Source: Desulfoluna sp. (GTDB lineage: Bacteria; Desulfobacterota; Desulfobacteria; Desulfobacterales; Desulfolunaceae). Taken from it: a stretch of DNA of 64,000 bases. The stretch lies in assembly GCF_030145185.1 (NCBI RefSeq), contig NZ_JAQYWB010000024.1, forward strand, positions 1-64,000, in the 5' to 3' direction. Both the position numbers and the translations under genes were made by a program. Below the pieces are notes generated by a model. It was not told where the DNA came from and ran no database searches. It saw only the letters and a program-made list of their open reading frames with translations. Below, piece after piece: positions 37,180 to 46,725 of the stretch (position 1 is its first letter; the number at the start of each line of letters is the position of its first letter).

Positions 37180-37217
37180 AACGTTAAAGAGTATTCTCTA
37201 CAACGCTGAAGAGTATT
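37180..37217 (-). promoter_or_regulatory. Tandem upstream activator repeats of the cus promoter
   Basis: AACGTTAAAGAGTATT (37180-37195) and AACGCTGAAGAGTATT (37202-37217) are direct repeats with 14 of 16 bases identical and a 22-bp period (two helical turns). They lie about 85-135 bases upstream of the -24/-12 element, where an NtrC-type activator would bind. Confidence 0.65.
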
Positions 37218-37362
37218 GTGAAGGGCTGACGTAAATCATTGCAGGAAACAAAAGGCCCTCAGGGCAGGGGCCTGAAATATAGGGAGAGGAAGAAAAATAT
37301 GCGGAGAAGAAAAAAAGGACTCGGGCAAAACCACGCAGCGTCACCCAAACAAAAAAATCGAT

Positions 37363-37602
37363 TCACTATTCAGCTCCCAAAAAAGCCTCCGGCGGCAAGG
37401 TGTGCCACCTTGAAAGCTGCTTGCGAATGCGCTTTGCCCCCATGTCACGGCGTAGCCGCAGGCGAAGACGGATTCCTCGGGCCAAATCACATCCGCATTT
37501 GGGTCGATGTAAAGCTGAAATATATATTTAAGACCTGTTTGTTAAACTTTTCAAAAGCTTAGCCCCCGGCAGGGCCACCGGAGGCTTAAGCTGAATAGTT
37601 AC
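37363..37602. repeat. MITE-like element B, full-length copy
   Basis: Ends ACTATTCAGCT (37365-37375) and AGCTGAATAGTTAC (37589-37602). Inside is a dispersed-repeat copy (copy 5: AAAAAAGCCTCCGGCGGC, AAGGTGTGCCACCTT, TTGCGAATGCG) and a segment CCTGTTTGTTAAACTTTTC shared with element C. The flanks AAAATCGATTCA and AAAATCGGTTCA differ at one base and may be a target-site duplication. No gene inside. Confidence 0.75.
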
Positions 37603-37808
37603 AAAATCGGTTCAGTTTAACATAACGATTCAAAAATATACATCATTCTCCCATTCCGGTCATGCCGCAGCGCAACCCGCCCAAAAACACGTCCGCACTT
37701 TTCCAGCTGGATGAAAACTGAAATGATTCTCTTCCGTTGTCTCCGTTACGTATTTTGGGTAACATGCATGGAGACACACCACCCATCCCCCGTTCCAAGG
37801 AGACCCTC

Positions 37809-38555
37809 ATGCACCACAAAACCCCACTCGTCATGGCCCTTGTCCTCGTTTTTCTCATCACCGGCTGCGGCACCAAAAACCGTTCTCCTCAGGAGCGGCC
37901 CACGCCCTTTACGGTGACCCTCCACAACCTCTCGGAGACCTCAACACTCCCCACGGCCATCGGCGCCGGGCTCTGGGCTGTCCATACCGTGCCTTACCCC
38001 CTGTACAGAGCGAAAAAAGTCGACAAAGAGTCGGGCCTTGAAGCCCTGGCCGAAGACGGCAACCCCGAGGCCCTCTTAACCCATCTTTTAAAAATGGAAG
38101 ATGTCGCTGCAGCCGGTCTCTTCCCGGCGTCCTTACCGGTGAAGGCTGCCGTCCCTCTGGCACCCGGTGGGTTCTACACGTTCACCTTCCTCGCCATGCC
38201 CGGAGACTCTCTCTCTTTTGCTGCCATGGTCACCGAATCCAACGATCTCTTCTTCGGGACCCCGTGTGCGGGAATTCCCCTGTTTCATGAAGGCACCCCA
38301 CTAAACGGCGACATCACCGCCCATATCCGGCTCTGGGATTGCGGCACGGAAATCAATGAGAAACCCGGCACCGGAAAGTACCAGGCCGCCCGACAAAAAG
38401 GCCCCGGCAGGGGGGCCCCCGAATATCGCAATGTCCATCTGGCCACCGGCCCCGCCCCGAAGGTTACCGACATGATTTGGGTCACCCTCACCCCCGTGAT
38501 AAAACCACCCGCCTTGCCCCAGAGCGCCCCACCGTCAAACGACAGGATAAAATAA
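37809..38555 (+). CDS. Spondin-domain lipoprotein
   Basis: A 248-residue lipoprotein (lipobox LITGC, Cys about 19). Residues about 33-235 match the spondin_N type: FTVTLHNLSETSTLPTAIG, then GLWAVH, GLEALAEDGNPEALLTHL, GGFYTFTFLAMPGDSLSFAAM and SNDLFFG. Such domains occur in secreted or surface proteins of many Proteobacteria with unclear function. The start follows AAGGAGACCCTC. It is a single gene with no partner in sight. Confidence 0.82.
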   Translation: MHHKTPLVMALVLVFLITGCGTKNRSPQERPTPFTVTLHNLSETSTLPTAIGAGLWAVHTVPYPLYRAKKVDKESGLEALAEDGNPEALLTHLLKMEDVAAAGLFPASLPVKAAVPLAPGGFYTFTFLAMPGDSLSFAAMVTESNDLFFGTPCAGIPLFHEGTPLNGDITAHIRLWDCGTEINEKPGTGKYQAARQKGPGRGAPEYRNVHLATGPAPKVTDMIWVTLTPVIKPPALPQSAPPSNDRIK

Positions 38556-38879
38556 GCAGGCAGGCATATCGCCACGTTCATCTAAGCGGCGGTATCAGCA
38601 GGAGACATTGCATGCGCCCGGTGTCGGTTTTCCTGATCCTTTCTGCGCGCATCCTTAACCCGGCTCGCCCGAAGGGTGAGAAAATCAAACAGAATACCGT
38701 GGATTACATTTTGCATTTTTGAAACGACTAAAAATATTACTACAAAGAACTGTAATTACGAATTATTCCTTAGTCCTGATTGTTTTCTCATGAAATATCC
38801 GGGTTAAAACCCTGAGAGCCCCAACGAACACACCATCAATAAGGGCGGGGACCCTCCAAACACGTCCAAACACGCCTTT

Positions 38880-38897
38880 AACAAATGATCGTTTGTT
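38880..38897. promoter_or_regulatory. Operator-like palindrome I
   Basis: AACAAA-TGATCG-TTTGTT, perfect 6-bp arms, followed by TTAAACAATTGT. It is related to palindrome II 245 bases downstream. Confidence 0.45.
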
Positions 38898-39125
38898 TAT
38901 TTAAACAATTGTCGATAAAGTATTTGTCCCTAAATACGGGATATTGCGCACGTCGGCGGGCTCAACACTCACAAAATAAAACACCCATCGACCAAACAAG
39001 CCAATCCGGTCACAGCCCATGACGCCCCCCTGCTTTTTAAGACTCACCCACACCCCAAAAAAACCGATAAAAATCATTTCACGCTCTCCACACTCTGATT
39101 TTCTCGCTTAACCATCGCACCCAGT

Positions 39126-39143
39126 TAAACGATCATTCGTTTA
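39126..39143. promoter_or_regulatory. Operator-like palindrome II
   Basis: TAAACGA-TCAT-TCGTTTA, perfect 7-bp arms, followed by TTAAATAATTGT. The layout of palindrome then TTAAA(C/T)AATTGT repeats that of palindrome I. TetR-type regulators bind sites of this shape. Confidence 0.45.
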
Positions 39144-39186
39144 CTTAAATAATTGTTAATAACGCTATTGTACTGAAATAACGAGA

Positions 39187-39260
39187 CCCGCAGCGCATTC
39201 GCAAGCCCGCTCTCAAGGTGGCGCCACCTGCCGCCGGAGGCTGTTTTCTGTTTTTTCGTG
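39187..39260 (-). repeat. Dispersed repeat, copy 6
   Basis: Minus strand AAAACAGCCTCCGGCGGC, then a one-base-shortened GGTGGCGCCACCTTG palindrome and GCGGGCTTGCGAATGCG. No gene stop is next to it, unlike most other copies. Confidence 0.7.
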
Positions 39261-39351
39261 GGTTCGCGGTGGCTTTGCGGTTCGCCCTTACAGGGCCTCT
39301 CCACGGTCGTGGGGACGCCATACCGCGGCCCGTCCCTGGGCCGTCCGCGCC

Positions 39352-39380
39352 TTGACACCACAGAGCCAATACCGTATTAT
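39352..39380 (+). promoter_or_regulatory. Strong promoter upstream of the hybrid sensor
   Basis: Consensus TTGACA (39352-39357), 17-bp spacer, TATTAT (39375-39380). The predicted start is near 39387. Confidence 0.75.
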
Positions 39381-39386
39381 TTTTAT

Positions 39387-39487
39387 TTATTGTTCTGATT
39401 TCAATGCCACCCAGCCTGAAGATAACACCTGAATTCTGAGTAAAAGCCTTCGTCACAGCACATGTCCCCTGGCGGGACATCCTTTTT
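39387..39487 (+). ncRNA. Candidate small RNA or attenuated leader
   Basis: The stretch runs from the predicted start of the strong promoter to an intrinsic terminator (hairpin ATGTCCC/GGGACAT at 39462-39480 followed by CCTTTTTCC). It would give an RNA of about 100 nt or a terminated leader of the sensor mRNA. I match it to no known RNA. Confidence 0.45.
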
Positions 39488-39489
39488 CC
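39462..39489 (+). terminator. Intrinsic terminator in the sensor leader
   Basis: Perfect 7-bp stem with a 5-base loop and a T-rich tail, 55 bases upstream of the sensor start codon. Confidence 0.65.
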
Positions 39490-39543
39490 TATTTTGACTC
39501 TCCCCGGGAATCAACCCCCTGGGTGACGGCTCCAGGAGTTCCC

Positions 39544-42500
39544 ATGGTTTCTCCGGTGCAGCGCACATATGGTCTCATGACCCTCATCATCTTCTTTTGG
39601 GGCATCCTCCTGGCCACACCTTCCTCTGTGTCCGGGGCCACCCTTCCCAAGCGGGTGCTTCTTCTGAATGCCTACCACAAGGGCCTCTCCTGGACGGATG
39701 GCATCACCGAGGCGGTGACCCAGGCCTTCGCAAAAGATGAAGTCGTGCTTCATGTCGAGTATCTCGACAGCAAGCGCTCCCCCATGGCCCGGATGGTGGA
39801 ACCGATGACGGAATTTCTGGCCAGAAAATACGAGACGACCCCACCGGATGTGATCCTCTGCTCGGACAACAACGCCCTCGCCTATCTTCGGCAATACGGC
39901 CCACGCCTTTTTCCAGGGATCCCCGTGGTCTTTTGCGGTATCAACGACTACGAGCCCGCCATGCTCAACGGCTTTCACGGAAACATCACCGGGGTGGTGG
40001 AAAAGACAGACCCCCTGGGTACGGCCCGACTGGCGCTCTCCCTCCTGCCTGAAACCAGGCGGCTTGTTGTCATCACCGGAATCACTCCCACCGCCCGGGC
40101 GATGAAGCACCAGGCTGAAAACGTTCTCACCCCATTATCAGAGCAGGTCGACCTCCTCTGGTGGAGCGAACTCTCCAGTGAGGAACTCGCCCATCGACTG
40201 AAACGTTTAAAGGAAGGAGATGTGGTTCTTCTCATCCTCTACAACCGAGATAAATCCGGAGAATATTTTTCCTTTGAACAGAGCGGCCAATTCATCACGG
40301 GCAAGGCCCGGGTCCCCGTCTTCGGGCTCTGGGACTTCTACCTGGGAACCGGGGTGATGGGTGGGCGCATGGCGAGCGCCACAGACCAGGGAAAAAATGC
40401 GGCGTCCCTTGCCCGCCGAATCCTCAAAGGCAAAAAAGCAAGTCAGCTGCCGGTCATTGACTCAAGCCCAAACATCTATATGTTCGATGACACCGTGTTA
40501 AAAAAATTCCGAATCAGTCAGGAGAAACTGCCCTCGGGAAGTGTTGTTCTGGGGGCTCCTGAAGGGGAACTGCCCCGCCCTTTTTACTACATCAATGCCG
40601 TGATTATTTTTTTCTTCTCCATGGCTCTGCTTTACATCATCCTGATCCTGTCCCGGATCTTCCGAAAAAAAGCCTCTCTCCCTCAATTTTCGGCACAGCT
40701 TTCCCAGATCGTCATTGCGGTCCCCGCCATGGCTCTGATTCTGGCGACCCTGCTCTGGGCGGGTCACGACTATCTGCAATTCAAGGAGAACAGCCGAAAC
40801 CTCAACCGAGAGCTGATGGAAGAGTTGCGTCAGACCATCATCTATCAGGTGGACCGAGCCATGGAGGCCATTGCCTTCCAGCGGGAGACCGAACGGGTTC
40901 GGCTGCGAAGGGACTTAAAATCCCGCACCGAAGAGGCCCTGGGCATTACCAGCCACCTGTACAATACTTACCGCCACCTGCCCCCGGCAGAGATTGAAGA
41001 GCTGATCCACGATGCCCTCTACGCCCTGCGGTGGAATGACATGAGAGGCTACTATTTTGTGCTGGACCTGAAAGGCCGCATGGTGGTCCACCCGCTGCTG
41101 CCTGAGCTTGAGGGACAAAACCTCCTTTACCTCACCGACGAAGACGGGGTGTTCCTGAATCAGAACTTCATCGCCACGGCGAAAGCATCGGGAGAAGGGT
41201 TCAGTCAATACAAATGGACCAAGTCCCCGGGGGCGACATTCCAGAGCCCGAAACTCACCCACCTGCGCCTCTTCGAACCCCTGGGGCTCATCATCGGCAG
41301 CGGAGAATACCTGGATGACATTCAGGGAGACACCCAGGCCCTTGCCCGGCAACAACTTGAGGACATCTCCTACGCCAATGGAAAGGGATTTGTCTTCGTT
41401 AAGAACTACAAAGGGGTGGAGCTAGTCAACCGCACCCGCCCCGACCTGATCGGTAGGAATCTCTGGGACCAGACCGATGCCCAGGGCCTGACAATCACCC
41501 AGGAGGTTATCGCAACAGCCAAACGAATGGATGGGGGATTTGTCACCCACCTATGGGAAGACCCTGTAGAAGGGGACCTCCAGAAAACACTCGCCTACGT
41601 TCGCGGGGTGGATGACTGGCAGTGGGCCGTCGGCTCCAGCCTCTCCCTGGACGAACTCAACCAGGCCGTCATCCTGGCCAGGCGCAAGATGCTCACCAGT
41701 TTTTCGGTTCGTCTCGGCCTGATGCTGGCCGCCATGGGAGCTCTCGGCCTCTTCTGCACATGGCTGGGCCGCCGATACTCCACCCGCCTGGCCTCACAGT
41801 TCCAGACCTTCCAGGAGGATTTCACCGCCTCGGAAGGCAACCCCATGGATATCACCATTTACGGCCACGCCGAATTCCGAAACCTGGCCGTGGGCATCAA
41901 CGAGGTCCTGGAAGAGCGCCAGCGGGTCTCCATGGTCCTGCTCAAGCAACGATCCCTGCTGGAGGCCATCTTCGCCTCCACCACCGATCTTCTGATGCTC
42001 AAGGACAAGAGGGGAGTCTATCGCATGGTCAATGCCGCCTGCACGGCCTTCATGGCATTGGATCGCCAGGCCATCGAAGGACGAACCGACTGGGAGCTGT
42101 TCCCCCCTGAACAGGCAGAACTCTTCTCCAAGGGGGACCCAGAGGTCTTAAAACAGGGGGAACCCATCATCGATGAGTGGGCCTTTACCCGAAAGGGAAC
42201 CTTGAAAAGCCTTTTAATCTCTAAAACAGCCGTACTCGAAGGGAATGGAACGATTACCGGGGTCCTCTGCTCTGCGAGGGACATCACCAACGTTCGCCTG
42301 GCCCAGGAGGAGCTGCAGCAAAGCGAAGAGCGATTCCGCAGCCTCTTCCGGGATACGGCCGATCCGGTCTTTCTCATCGAAGAAAATAAATATATTGACT
42401 GCAACCAGGCGGCCCTGCACATCCTTCGGATGGCCACCATCGAAGAGGTGGTGGACACCCATCCCTCCCGATTCTCCCCCACCCTGCAACCCGACGGCAC

Positions 42501-44301
42501 CCCTTCCGCCCCTGCCATCGACCGCCTCATGTCCAAGGCACTGAACGAAGGGCCCATCACCTATGAATGGATGCACCGAAGGGCGGATGGGGAAGCCTTC
42601 TGGGCTGACGTCAGCCTCACCCCTATTGCCTTTCAAAAACGGCAGGTCCTGCACTGTGTTATGCGCGATATCACCGAGCGCAAAGAGATGGAGCAGCAGC
42701 GACGGGACGCCCTGGGGCAGGCCAAAGAGGCCAGTCAGGCCAAGAGCTCTTTCCTGGCCAACATGAGTCACGAAATCCGCACCCCCATGAACGGCGTCAT
42801 CGGGATGATCGAACTGCTCCTGGACACCCGCCTCACGGAGGAGCAACGGGAGTATGCCAAAACAGCTCAGGCCTCAGGAGAATCCCTCCTCTCCCTCATC
42901 AACGACATCCTCGATTTCTCAAAAATAGAGGCGGGCAAACTGGACTTAGATATCCTCAACTTCGACCTGCGGGCCATGCTCGATGACTTAGTCAGGATGA
43001 TGGCCCTCAACGCCGAGGAGAAAAAAATAGAGTTTATCTGTGCCCCGGCGCCTGAGATCCCCTCCTACCTGAAGGGAGACCCCGGTCGCCTGAAACAAAT
43101 CCTCATCAACCTCACAGGCAATGCAGTAAAATTTACTGAAAAAGGAGAGGTCTCGGTACATGTGGAATTGCTCGAGGATACCGGGCAGAAAGTCCTCCTT
43201 AAATTTTCAGTCAAGGACACCGGCATCGGCATTTCCCCTAAAAAACAGCCCCTGATTTTTAAGAGTTTTCAGCAAGTGGATGCCTCCACCACCCGCCAGT
43301 TTGGCGGCACCGGCCTCGGCCTGACCATTTCAAAACAACTGGTGGGGTTAATGAAAGGCCAAATCGGGGTCATCAGCCAGGAAGGTAAAGGCTCCCATTT
43401 CTGGTTCACCCTTCCCCTCGACAAACAAAAAACCCAGCCCCCTCCCCCCCCTCTCACCATCCTGAAAGGTCTGCGCATGCTGGTCGTGGATGACAACCAC
43501 ACCAACCGCCGCCTTCTCACCTCCCAGCTGACGGCCTGGGGCATCCGCTCCGATGCCGTGAGCAGCGGAGCGAATGCGCTGAGTCACCTCACTCTGGCCC
43601 AGACCGAAGGGGATCCCTATCGCCTGGCCATCCTCGATATGCAGATGCCGGAAATGGACGGAGAGACCCTGGGCCGAACCATTCGGAGTCACAGCGAACA
43701 CAAGGAGACCCGACTCGTCATGATGACCTCCATGGCACGCCGAGACGACGCCAAACGCATGCAGGAGATCGGTTTTTCAAGCTACCTCATCAAGCCCGTC
43801 AGGCAAAAAGATCTGTACGAGGCCCTCTCCCTTGTGATGGAGAGCAAGCCCGCAGGCGATGGAACGCCAACCCTTGTCCCCCCCCAGGTTGTCGAGGAAA
43901 GCAAACGCCGCACAGAGCGAATCCTTCTGGTCGAGGACAACCTCACCAACCAGAAGCTCGCCTTGCTCCTTCTGAAAAAAATGGGGTTTCAGGCCGTGGC
44001 CGTGGCCAATGGAAAAAAAGCGCTGCACGCCCTCTCCGAAACCTCCTATGACCTGATCCTGATGGATGTCCAGATGCCGGAGATGGACGGCCACGAAGCC
44101 ACCCGACGTATTCGAACCCCCGACTCCCCTGTCCTTAACCGGACCGTCCCCATCATCGCCATGACCGCCTTTGCCATGAAAGGAGATCGGGAGGCCTGCC
44201 TGAACGCTGGGATGGATGACTATCTCAGCAAACCCATCCGACTGGCTGAACTGTCCCGCGTGATCGATCAATGGCTCCCCACGCCCCCAGAGGTTCCCTG
44301 A
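39544..44301 (+). CDS. Hybrid sensor histidine kinase with periplasmic binding-protein and Cache domains
   Basis: A 1585-residue membrane kinase. In order: signal/anchor (about 10-32); an ABC-type substrate-binding domain (about 36-330); paired transmembrane helices (about 347-365 and 389-408); an extracytoplasmic Cache region with two modules (about 485-585 and 600-710); a further helix (about 719-740); two PAS domains (about 804-910, 927-1045); HisKA with the His in SHEIRTPMNGVIGMI (about 1075); HATPase (NLTGNAVKF, DTGIGI, GGTGLGL); and two receivers (Asp in LDMQMPEMDG about 1365 and MDVQMPEMDG about 1507). It lacks an Hpt domain. The ATG at 39544 follows AGGAG. Ligand and target are unknown. 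Confidence 0.9.
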   Translation: MVSPVQRTYGLMTLIIFFWGILLATPSSVSGATLPKRVLLLNAYHKGLSWTDGITEAVTQAFAKDEVVLHVEYLDSKRSPMARMVEPMTEFLARKYETTPPDVILCSDNNALAYLRQYGPRLFPGIPVVFCGINDYEPAMLNGFHGNITGVVEKTDPLGTARLALSLLPETRRLVVITGITPTARAMKHQAENVLTPLSEQVDLLWWSELSSEELAHRLKRLKEGDVVLLILYNRDKSGEYFSFEQSGQFITGKARVPVFGLWDFYLGTGVMGGRMASATDQGKNAASLARRILKGKKASQLPVIDSSPNIYMFDDTVLKKFRISQEKLPSGSVVLGAPEGELPRPFYYINAVIIFFFSMALLYIILILSRIFRKKASLPQFSAQLSQIVIAVPAMALILATLLWAGHDYLQFKENSRNLNRELMEELRQTIIYQVDRAMEAIAFQRETERVRLRRDLKSRTEEALGITSHLYNTYRHLPPAEIEELIHDALYALRWNDMRGYYFVLDLKGRMVVHPLLPELEGQNLLYLTDEDGVFLNQNFIATAKASGEGFSQYKWTKSPGATFQSPKLTHLRLFEPLGLIIGSGEYLDDIQGDTQALARQQLEDISYANGKGFVFVKNYKGVELVNRTRPDLIGRNLWDQTDAQGLTITQEVIATAKRMDGGFVTHLWEDPVEGDLQKTLAYVRGVDDWQWAVGSSLSLDELNQAVILARRKMLTSFSVRLGLMLAAMGALGLFCTWLGRRYSTRLASQFQTFQEDFTASEGNPMDITIYGHAEFRNLAVGINEVLEERQRVSMVLLKQRSLLEAIFASTTDLLMLKDKRGVYRMVNAACTAFMALDRQAIEGRTDWELFPPEQAELFSKGDPEVLKQGEPIIDEWAFTRKGTLKSLLISKTAVLEGNGTITGVLCSARDITNVRLAQEELQQSEERFRSLFRDTADPVFLIEENKYIDCNQAALHILRMATIEEVVDTHPSRFSPTLQPDGTPSAPAIDRLMSKALNEGPITYEWMHRRADGEAFWADVSLTPIAFQKRQVLHCVMRDITERKEMEQQRRDALGQAKEASQAKSSFLANMSHEIRTPMNGVIGMIELLLDTRLTEEQREYAKTAQASGESLLSLINDILDFSKIEAGKLDLDILNFDLRAMLDDLVRMMALNAEEKKIEFICAPAPEIPSYLKGDPGRLKQILINLTGNAVKFTEKGEVSVHVELLEDTGQKVLLKFSVKDTGIGISPKKQPLIFKSFQQVDASTTRQFGGTGLGLTISKQLVGLMKGQIGVISQEGKGSHFWFTLPLDKQKTQPPPPPLTILKGLRMLVVDDNHTNRRLLTSQLTAWGIRSDAVSSGANALSHLTLAQTEGDPYRLAILDMQMPEMDGETLGRTIRSHSEHKETRLVMMTSMARRDDAKRMQEIGFSSYLIKPVRQKDLYEALSLVMESKPAGDGTPTLVPPQVVEESKRRTERILLVEDNLTNQKLALLLLKKMGFQAVAVANGKKALHALSETSYDLILMDVQMPEMDGHEATRRIRTPDSPVLNRTVPIIAMTAFAMKGDREACLNAGMDDYLSKPIRLAELSRVIDQWLPTPPEVP

Positions 44302-44865
44302 GAACAGCGCAACTGTCGCCCCACCCATCGCACCCAACCCCCTGAAAACAGACAAACCTTGACACAGGCACGAAACAGTGGTTATCAATGGAATACATCG
44401 TTTACTACGCATGCAAAATCCAGGGTTGGCCTATTGCTTGCTCGCATCTCGCCACAAGCAAACGGCCCCCACGCCTCGGAACGAAACCCCATGGTTTTTG
44501 TCATCACATCAACTGCCCTGGCCGGGATCATTCTGGCCATCAACGCCCAACCGCAGACGGGCGGTACCCACCGAAGGCGCCACGCCAAAAGCAAAGGCTG
44601 CCCCCATAAAATCTAAAGAGCCTGCCAAAAGGCAAAAACCCTGCAATCCCGCACCCTCCCCCTCCCTTTGGGTCCCTTTCCCCCCCATCTTTTCTATTGA
44701 TCCCATATACGCATTGTCGTATCGTCTTGGCATGTTAACCGGCCCCTTTTTTGTCCGAAGGGGCCGGTTCTGTCTGTGGCCCATCCTGGTATCGCCCCCA
44801 AAGGGAGCTTCCCTGATCGGTCCCTCGTTTTAACCACCCATCCGTTCTCACGGAGTGCCTATTAT
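44302..44865. other. 564-base intergenic region before the helicase gene
   Basis: No convincing gene; several short overlapping frames lack ribosome sites. I see two weak promoter-like pairs: TTGACA-17-TTATCA (44359-44387) and TTGATC-17-TATCGT (44697-44725). A very strong hairpin lies downstream of the second. Confidence 0.5.
44737..44769. repeat. Perfect 12-bp hairpin upstream of the helicase gene
   Basis: AACCGGCCCCTT pairs perfectly with AAGGGGCCGGTT around a 9-base loop. There is no T-run after it on the plus strand. It lies about 100 bases before the helicase start, at the expected mRNA 5' end, so it may stabilise the transcript. Confidence 0.6.
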
Positions 44866-46725
44866 ATGGAACTATCTCAGCAGCAGGAAGCCGCCGTGGA
44901 ACACCTCGGCTCCCCCGCCCTGGTTGTGGCCGGCGCAGGTTCTGGAAAAACCCGAACCCTCACGGCCCGTTTTGCAAGACTCATGGAACGGAACGTGGAC
45001 TCCCGACGCATCCTGGCCATCACCTTCACCAACAAGGCCGCAGGGGAGATGAAAAGCCGTCTCATGCAGATGACCGGGCGTCTCGACACCGACTTTCCCT
45101 GGGTTCGTACCTACCACAGCGCCTGCTACACCATTTTGAAGAAGCACTGCACCAAGCTGGGCTACCACATGCCCCTGGAGATCTTCAGCAGTTACCACCA
45201 GCAGAAGACCATCAAGGAGATCGCCCTCTCCCAGAACATCGACAAGAAACACGCTCCGGCCATCCTCTCGGAGATCTCACGGGCCAAAAACTCCGGCAAC
45301 GTCAACACGTACCTGGACGCCCTGCCCCTGATCACCCGAAGCCGCACCGAGGGAATTTACCGGGACTATGAACGCATCCTGAAAGAAAAAAACGCCCTGG
45401 ACTTCGACAACATCCTCTGCCTCACCCGCGACCTGTTAAGGGATCACCCCGAAATCAAGGCCGAATACCGGGACAAATTCCAGCACATCCTGGTGGATGA
45501 ATACCAGGATACCAACAACCTGCAGGAAGAGATCACCCGCCTCCTGCTGGGCCATGAGAACCTCTTTTGTGTGGGCGATGACTGGCAGGCGGTTTACGGA
45601 TTCCGAGGGAGCAACGTCAGCCATTTTCTCTCCTTTCCCGATAAATACCCCAACGCCCGAATCTTCCGACTGGAGCAGAACTACCGCTCCGCCGACGAAA
45701 TCGTCCAGCTGGCCAACGGCATCATCGGCAACAACGAAAGCCGTATGGACAAACACTGCTTCTCCGAAAAACGGGGGGCTGTCATCGAAACCCGCACCTT
45801 CTTCAATGAATTTGAGGAGGCCGAATGGGTCGCACGAAAGATTCGCACCGAATACAAAAGCGGTGTGGACTACGAAGACATGGTGGTGATGTACCGCACG
45901 AAAGCCTTGTCTCTTTGGTTTGAAAAAGCCTTGAGGCAGCTCCAGATTCCCTATCAGATGGTGGGTTCCAAGGGGTTCTTCGAACGAAAAGAGATTTTGG
46001 ATATCAACTGCTACCTCCTGGCCGCGGCCTTCCCCAGTGACGATGTGGCCTTTGAGCGTATCGTCAACACCCCCAAGCGGGGTATCGGCCCCTCCATGAT
46101 CTCCAAAATAGCCCAGGCGCGGGTGGGCATGATGAGCTTCCAGGAGTCGGCACGATGCATGGTCAAAGAGCGCGTCCTCTCCAAAAAAATCCATGAAGGC
46201 CTCACCAACATCTTCGAGCTCCTGGACACGATCAAGGTGATGACCCCGGCCATGGCCATCGAAGAGGTGTTGGGCCGGACCGGCTACCTGGATCATCTCC
46301 TGAGCTACTGCAAAACACGGGAAGAATTTGATACCCGCAAAGACCAGATTGATGAGCTGATCCACACGGCCTCCCTGAAAGAGACCCTCCACGACTACTT
46401 AGAGGACGTCAACCTCATCCGGGAAGACAAAGACGAGGACGACGGAGGCGGCAAAGGGGTTCACCTCTCCACCGTCCACGCCAGCAAGGGCCTGGAATAC
46501 CAGATGGCCTTTATCGTCGGCCTGGAAGAGCAGCTCTTTCCCCACTGGCGCTCCATGGAGAGCGACCGGGAGCTTGAAGAGGAACGCCGCCTCATGTACG
46601 TGGCCGTGACCCGTGCTGAGAGCCACCTCTACATCACCTCCGCCTCCTCACGCCGAAAAAAACGCACAAAAAAGAGCCGGTTCTTCTACGAACTCGACTC
46701 GGCCATGGATGAGTTGGGCATTTAA
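44866..46725 (+). CDS. UvrD/Rep-family DNA helicase
   Basis: Superfamily 1 ATP-dependent 3'-5' helicase of 619 residues. The motifs are Walker A (VVAGAGSGKTRTL), Ia (TFTNKAAGEMKSR), II (DEYQDTN), III (GDDWQAVYGFRG), IV (LEQNYRS), V (VHLSTVHASKGLEYQMAF) and VI (RRLMYVAVTRAE). It is shorter than UvrD or PcrA (about 720) and lacks their C-terminal extension, so it is closer to Rep-like helicases. It probably acts in repair or replication restart. The start follows a GGAG site; a strong hairpin precedes it. Confidence 0.92.
   Translation: MELSQQQEAAVEHLGSPALVVAGAGSGKTRTLTARFARLMERNVDSRRILAITFTNKAAGEMKSRLMQMTGRLDTDFPWVRTYHSACYTILKKHCTKLGYHMPLEIFSSYHQQKTIKEIALSQNIDKKHAPAILSEISRAKNSGNVNTYLDALPLITRSRTEGIYRDYERILKEKNALDFDNILCLTRDLLRDHPEIKAEYRDKFQHILVDEYQDTNNLQEEITRLLLGHENLFCVGDDWQAVYGFRGSNVSHFLSFPDKYPNARIFRLEQNYRSADEIVQLANGIIGNNESRMDKHCFSEKRGAVIETRTFFNEFEEAEWVARKIRTEYKSGVDYEDMVVMYRTKALSLWFEKALRQLQIPYQMVGSKGFFERKEILDINCYLLAAAFPSDDVAFERIVNTPKRGIGPSMISKIAQARVGMMSFQESARCMVKERVLSKKIHEGLTNIFELLDTIKVMTPAMAIEEVLGRTGYLDHLLSYCKTREEFDTRKDQIDELIHTASLKETLHDYLEDVNLIREDKDEDDGGGKGVHLSTVHASKGLEYQMAFIVGLEEQLFPHWRSMESDRELEEERRLMYVAVTRAESHLYITSASSRRKKRTKKSRFFYELDSAMDELGI

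Larger units (their letters stand above)
37006..37808. other. 803-base region upstream of cusC, containing a promoter and a MITE-like element
   Basis: No convincing gene. The left third is the cus promoter and upstream activator repeats (minus strand). The middle is MITE-like element B. The right part, before the spondin-domain gene, shows no promoter that I can define. Confidence 0.6.
38556..39543. other. 988-base gene-free region before the hybrid sensor
   Basis: AT-rich, with no convincing gene. It contains two operator-like palindromes with similar downstream sequence, a dispersed-repeat copy, a strong promoter, a hairpin-T-run terminator and the ribosome site of the sensor gene. Confidence 0.6.

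Noticed and set aside
39145-39480. A 111-codon minus-strand frame before the hybrid sensor
   Set aside because: Much of it lies within a dispersed repeat and promoter region; no ribosome site.
44359-44833. Several overlapping short plus-strand frames
   Set aside because: None has a ribosome site or a recognisable domain, and three frames are open over the same bases.
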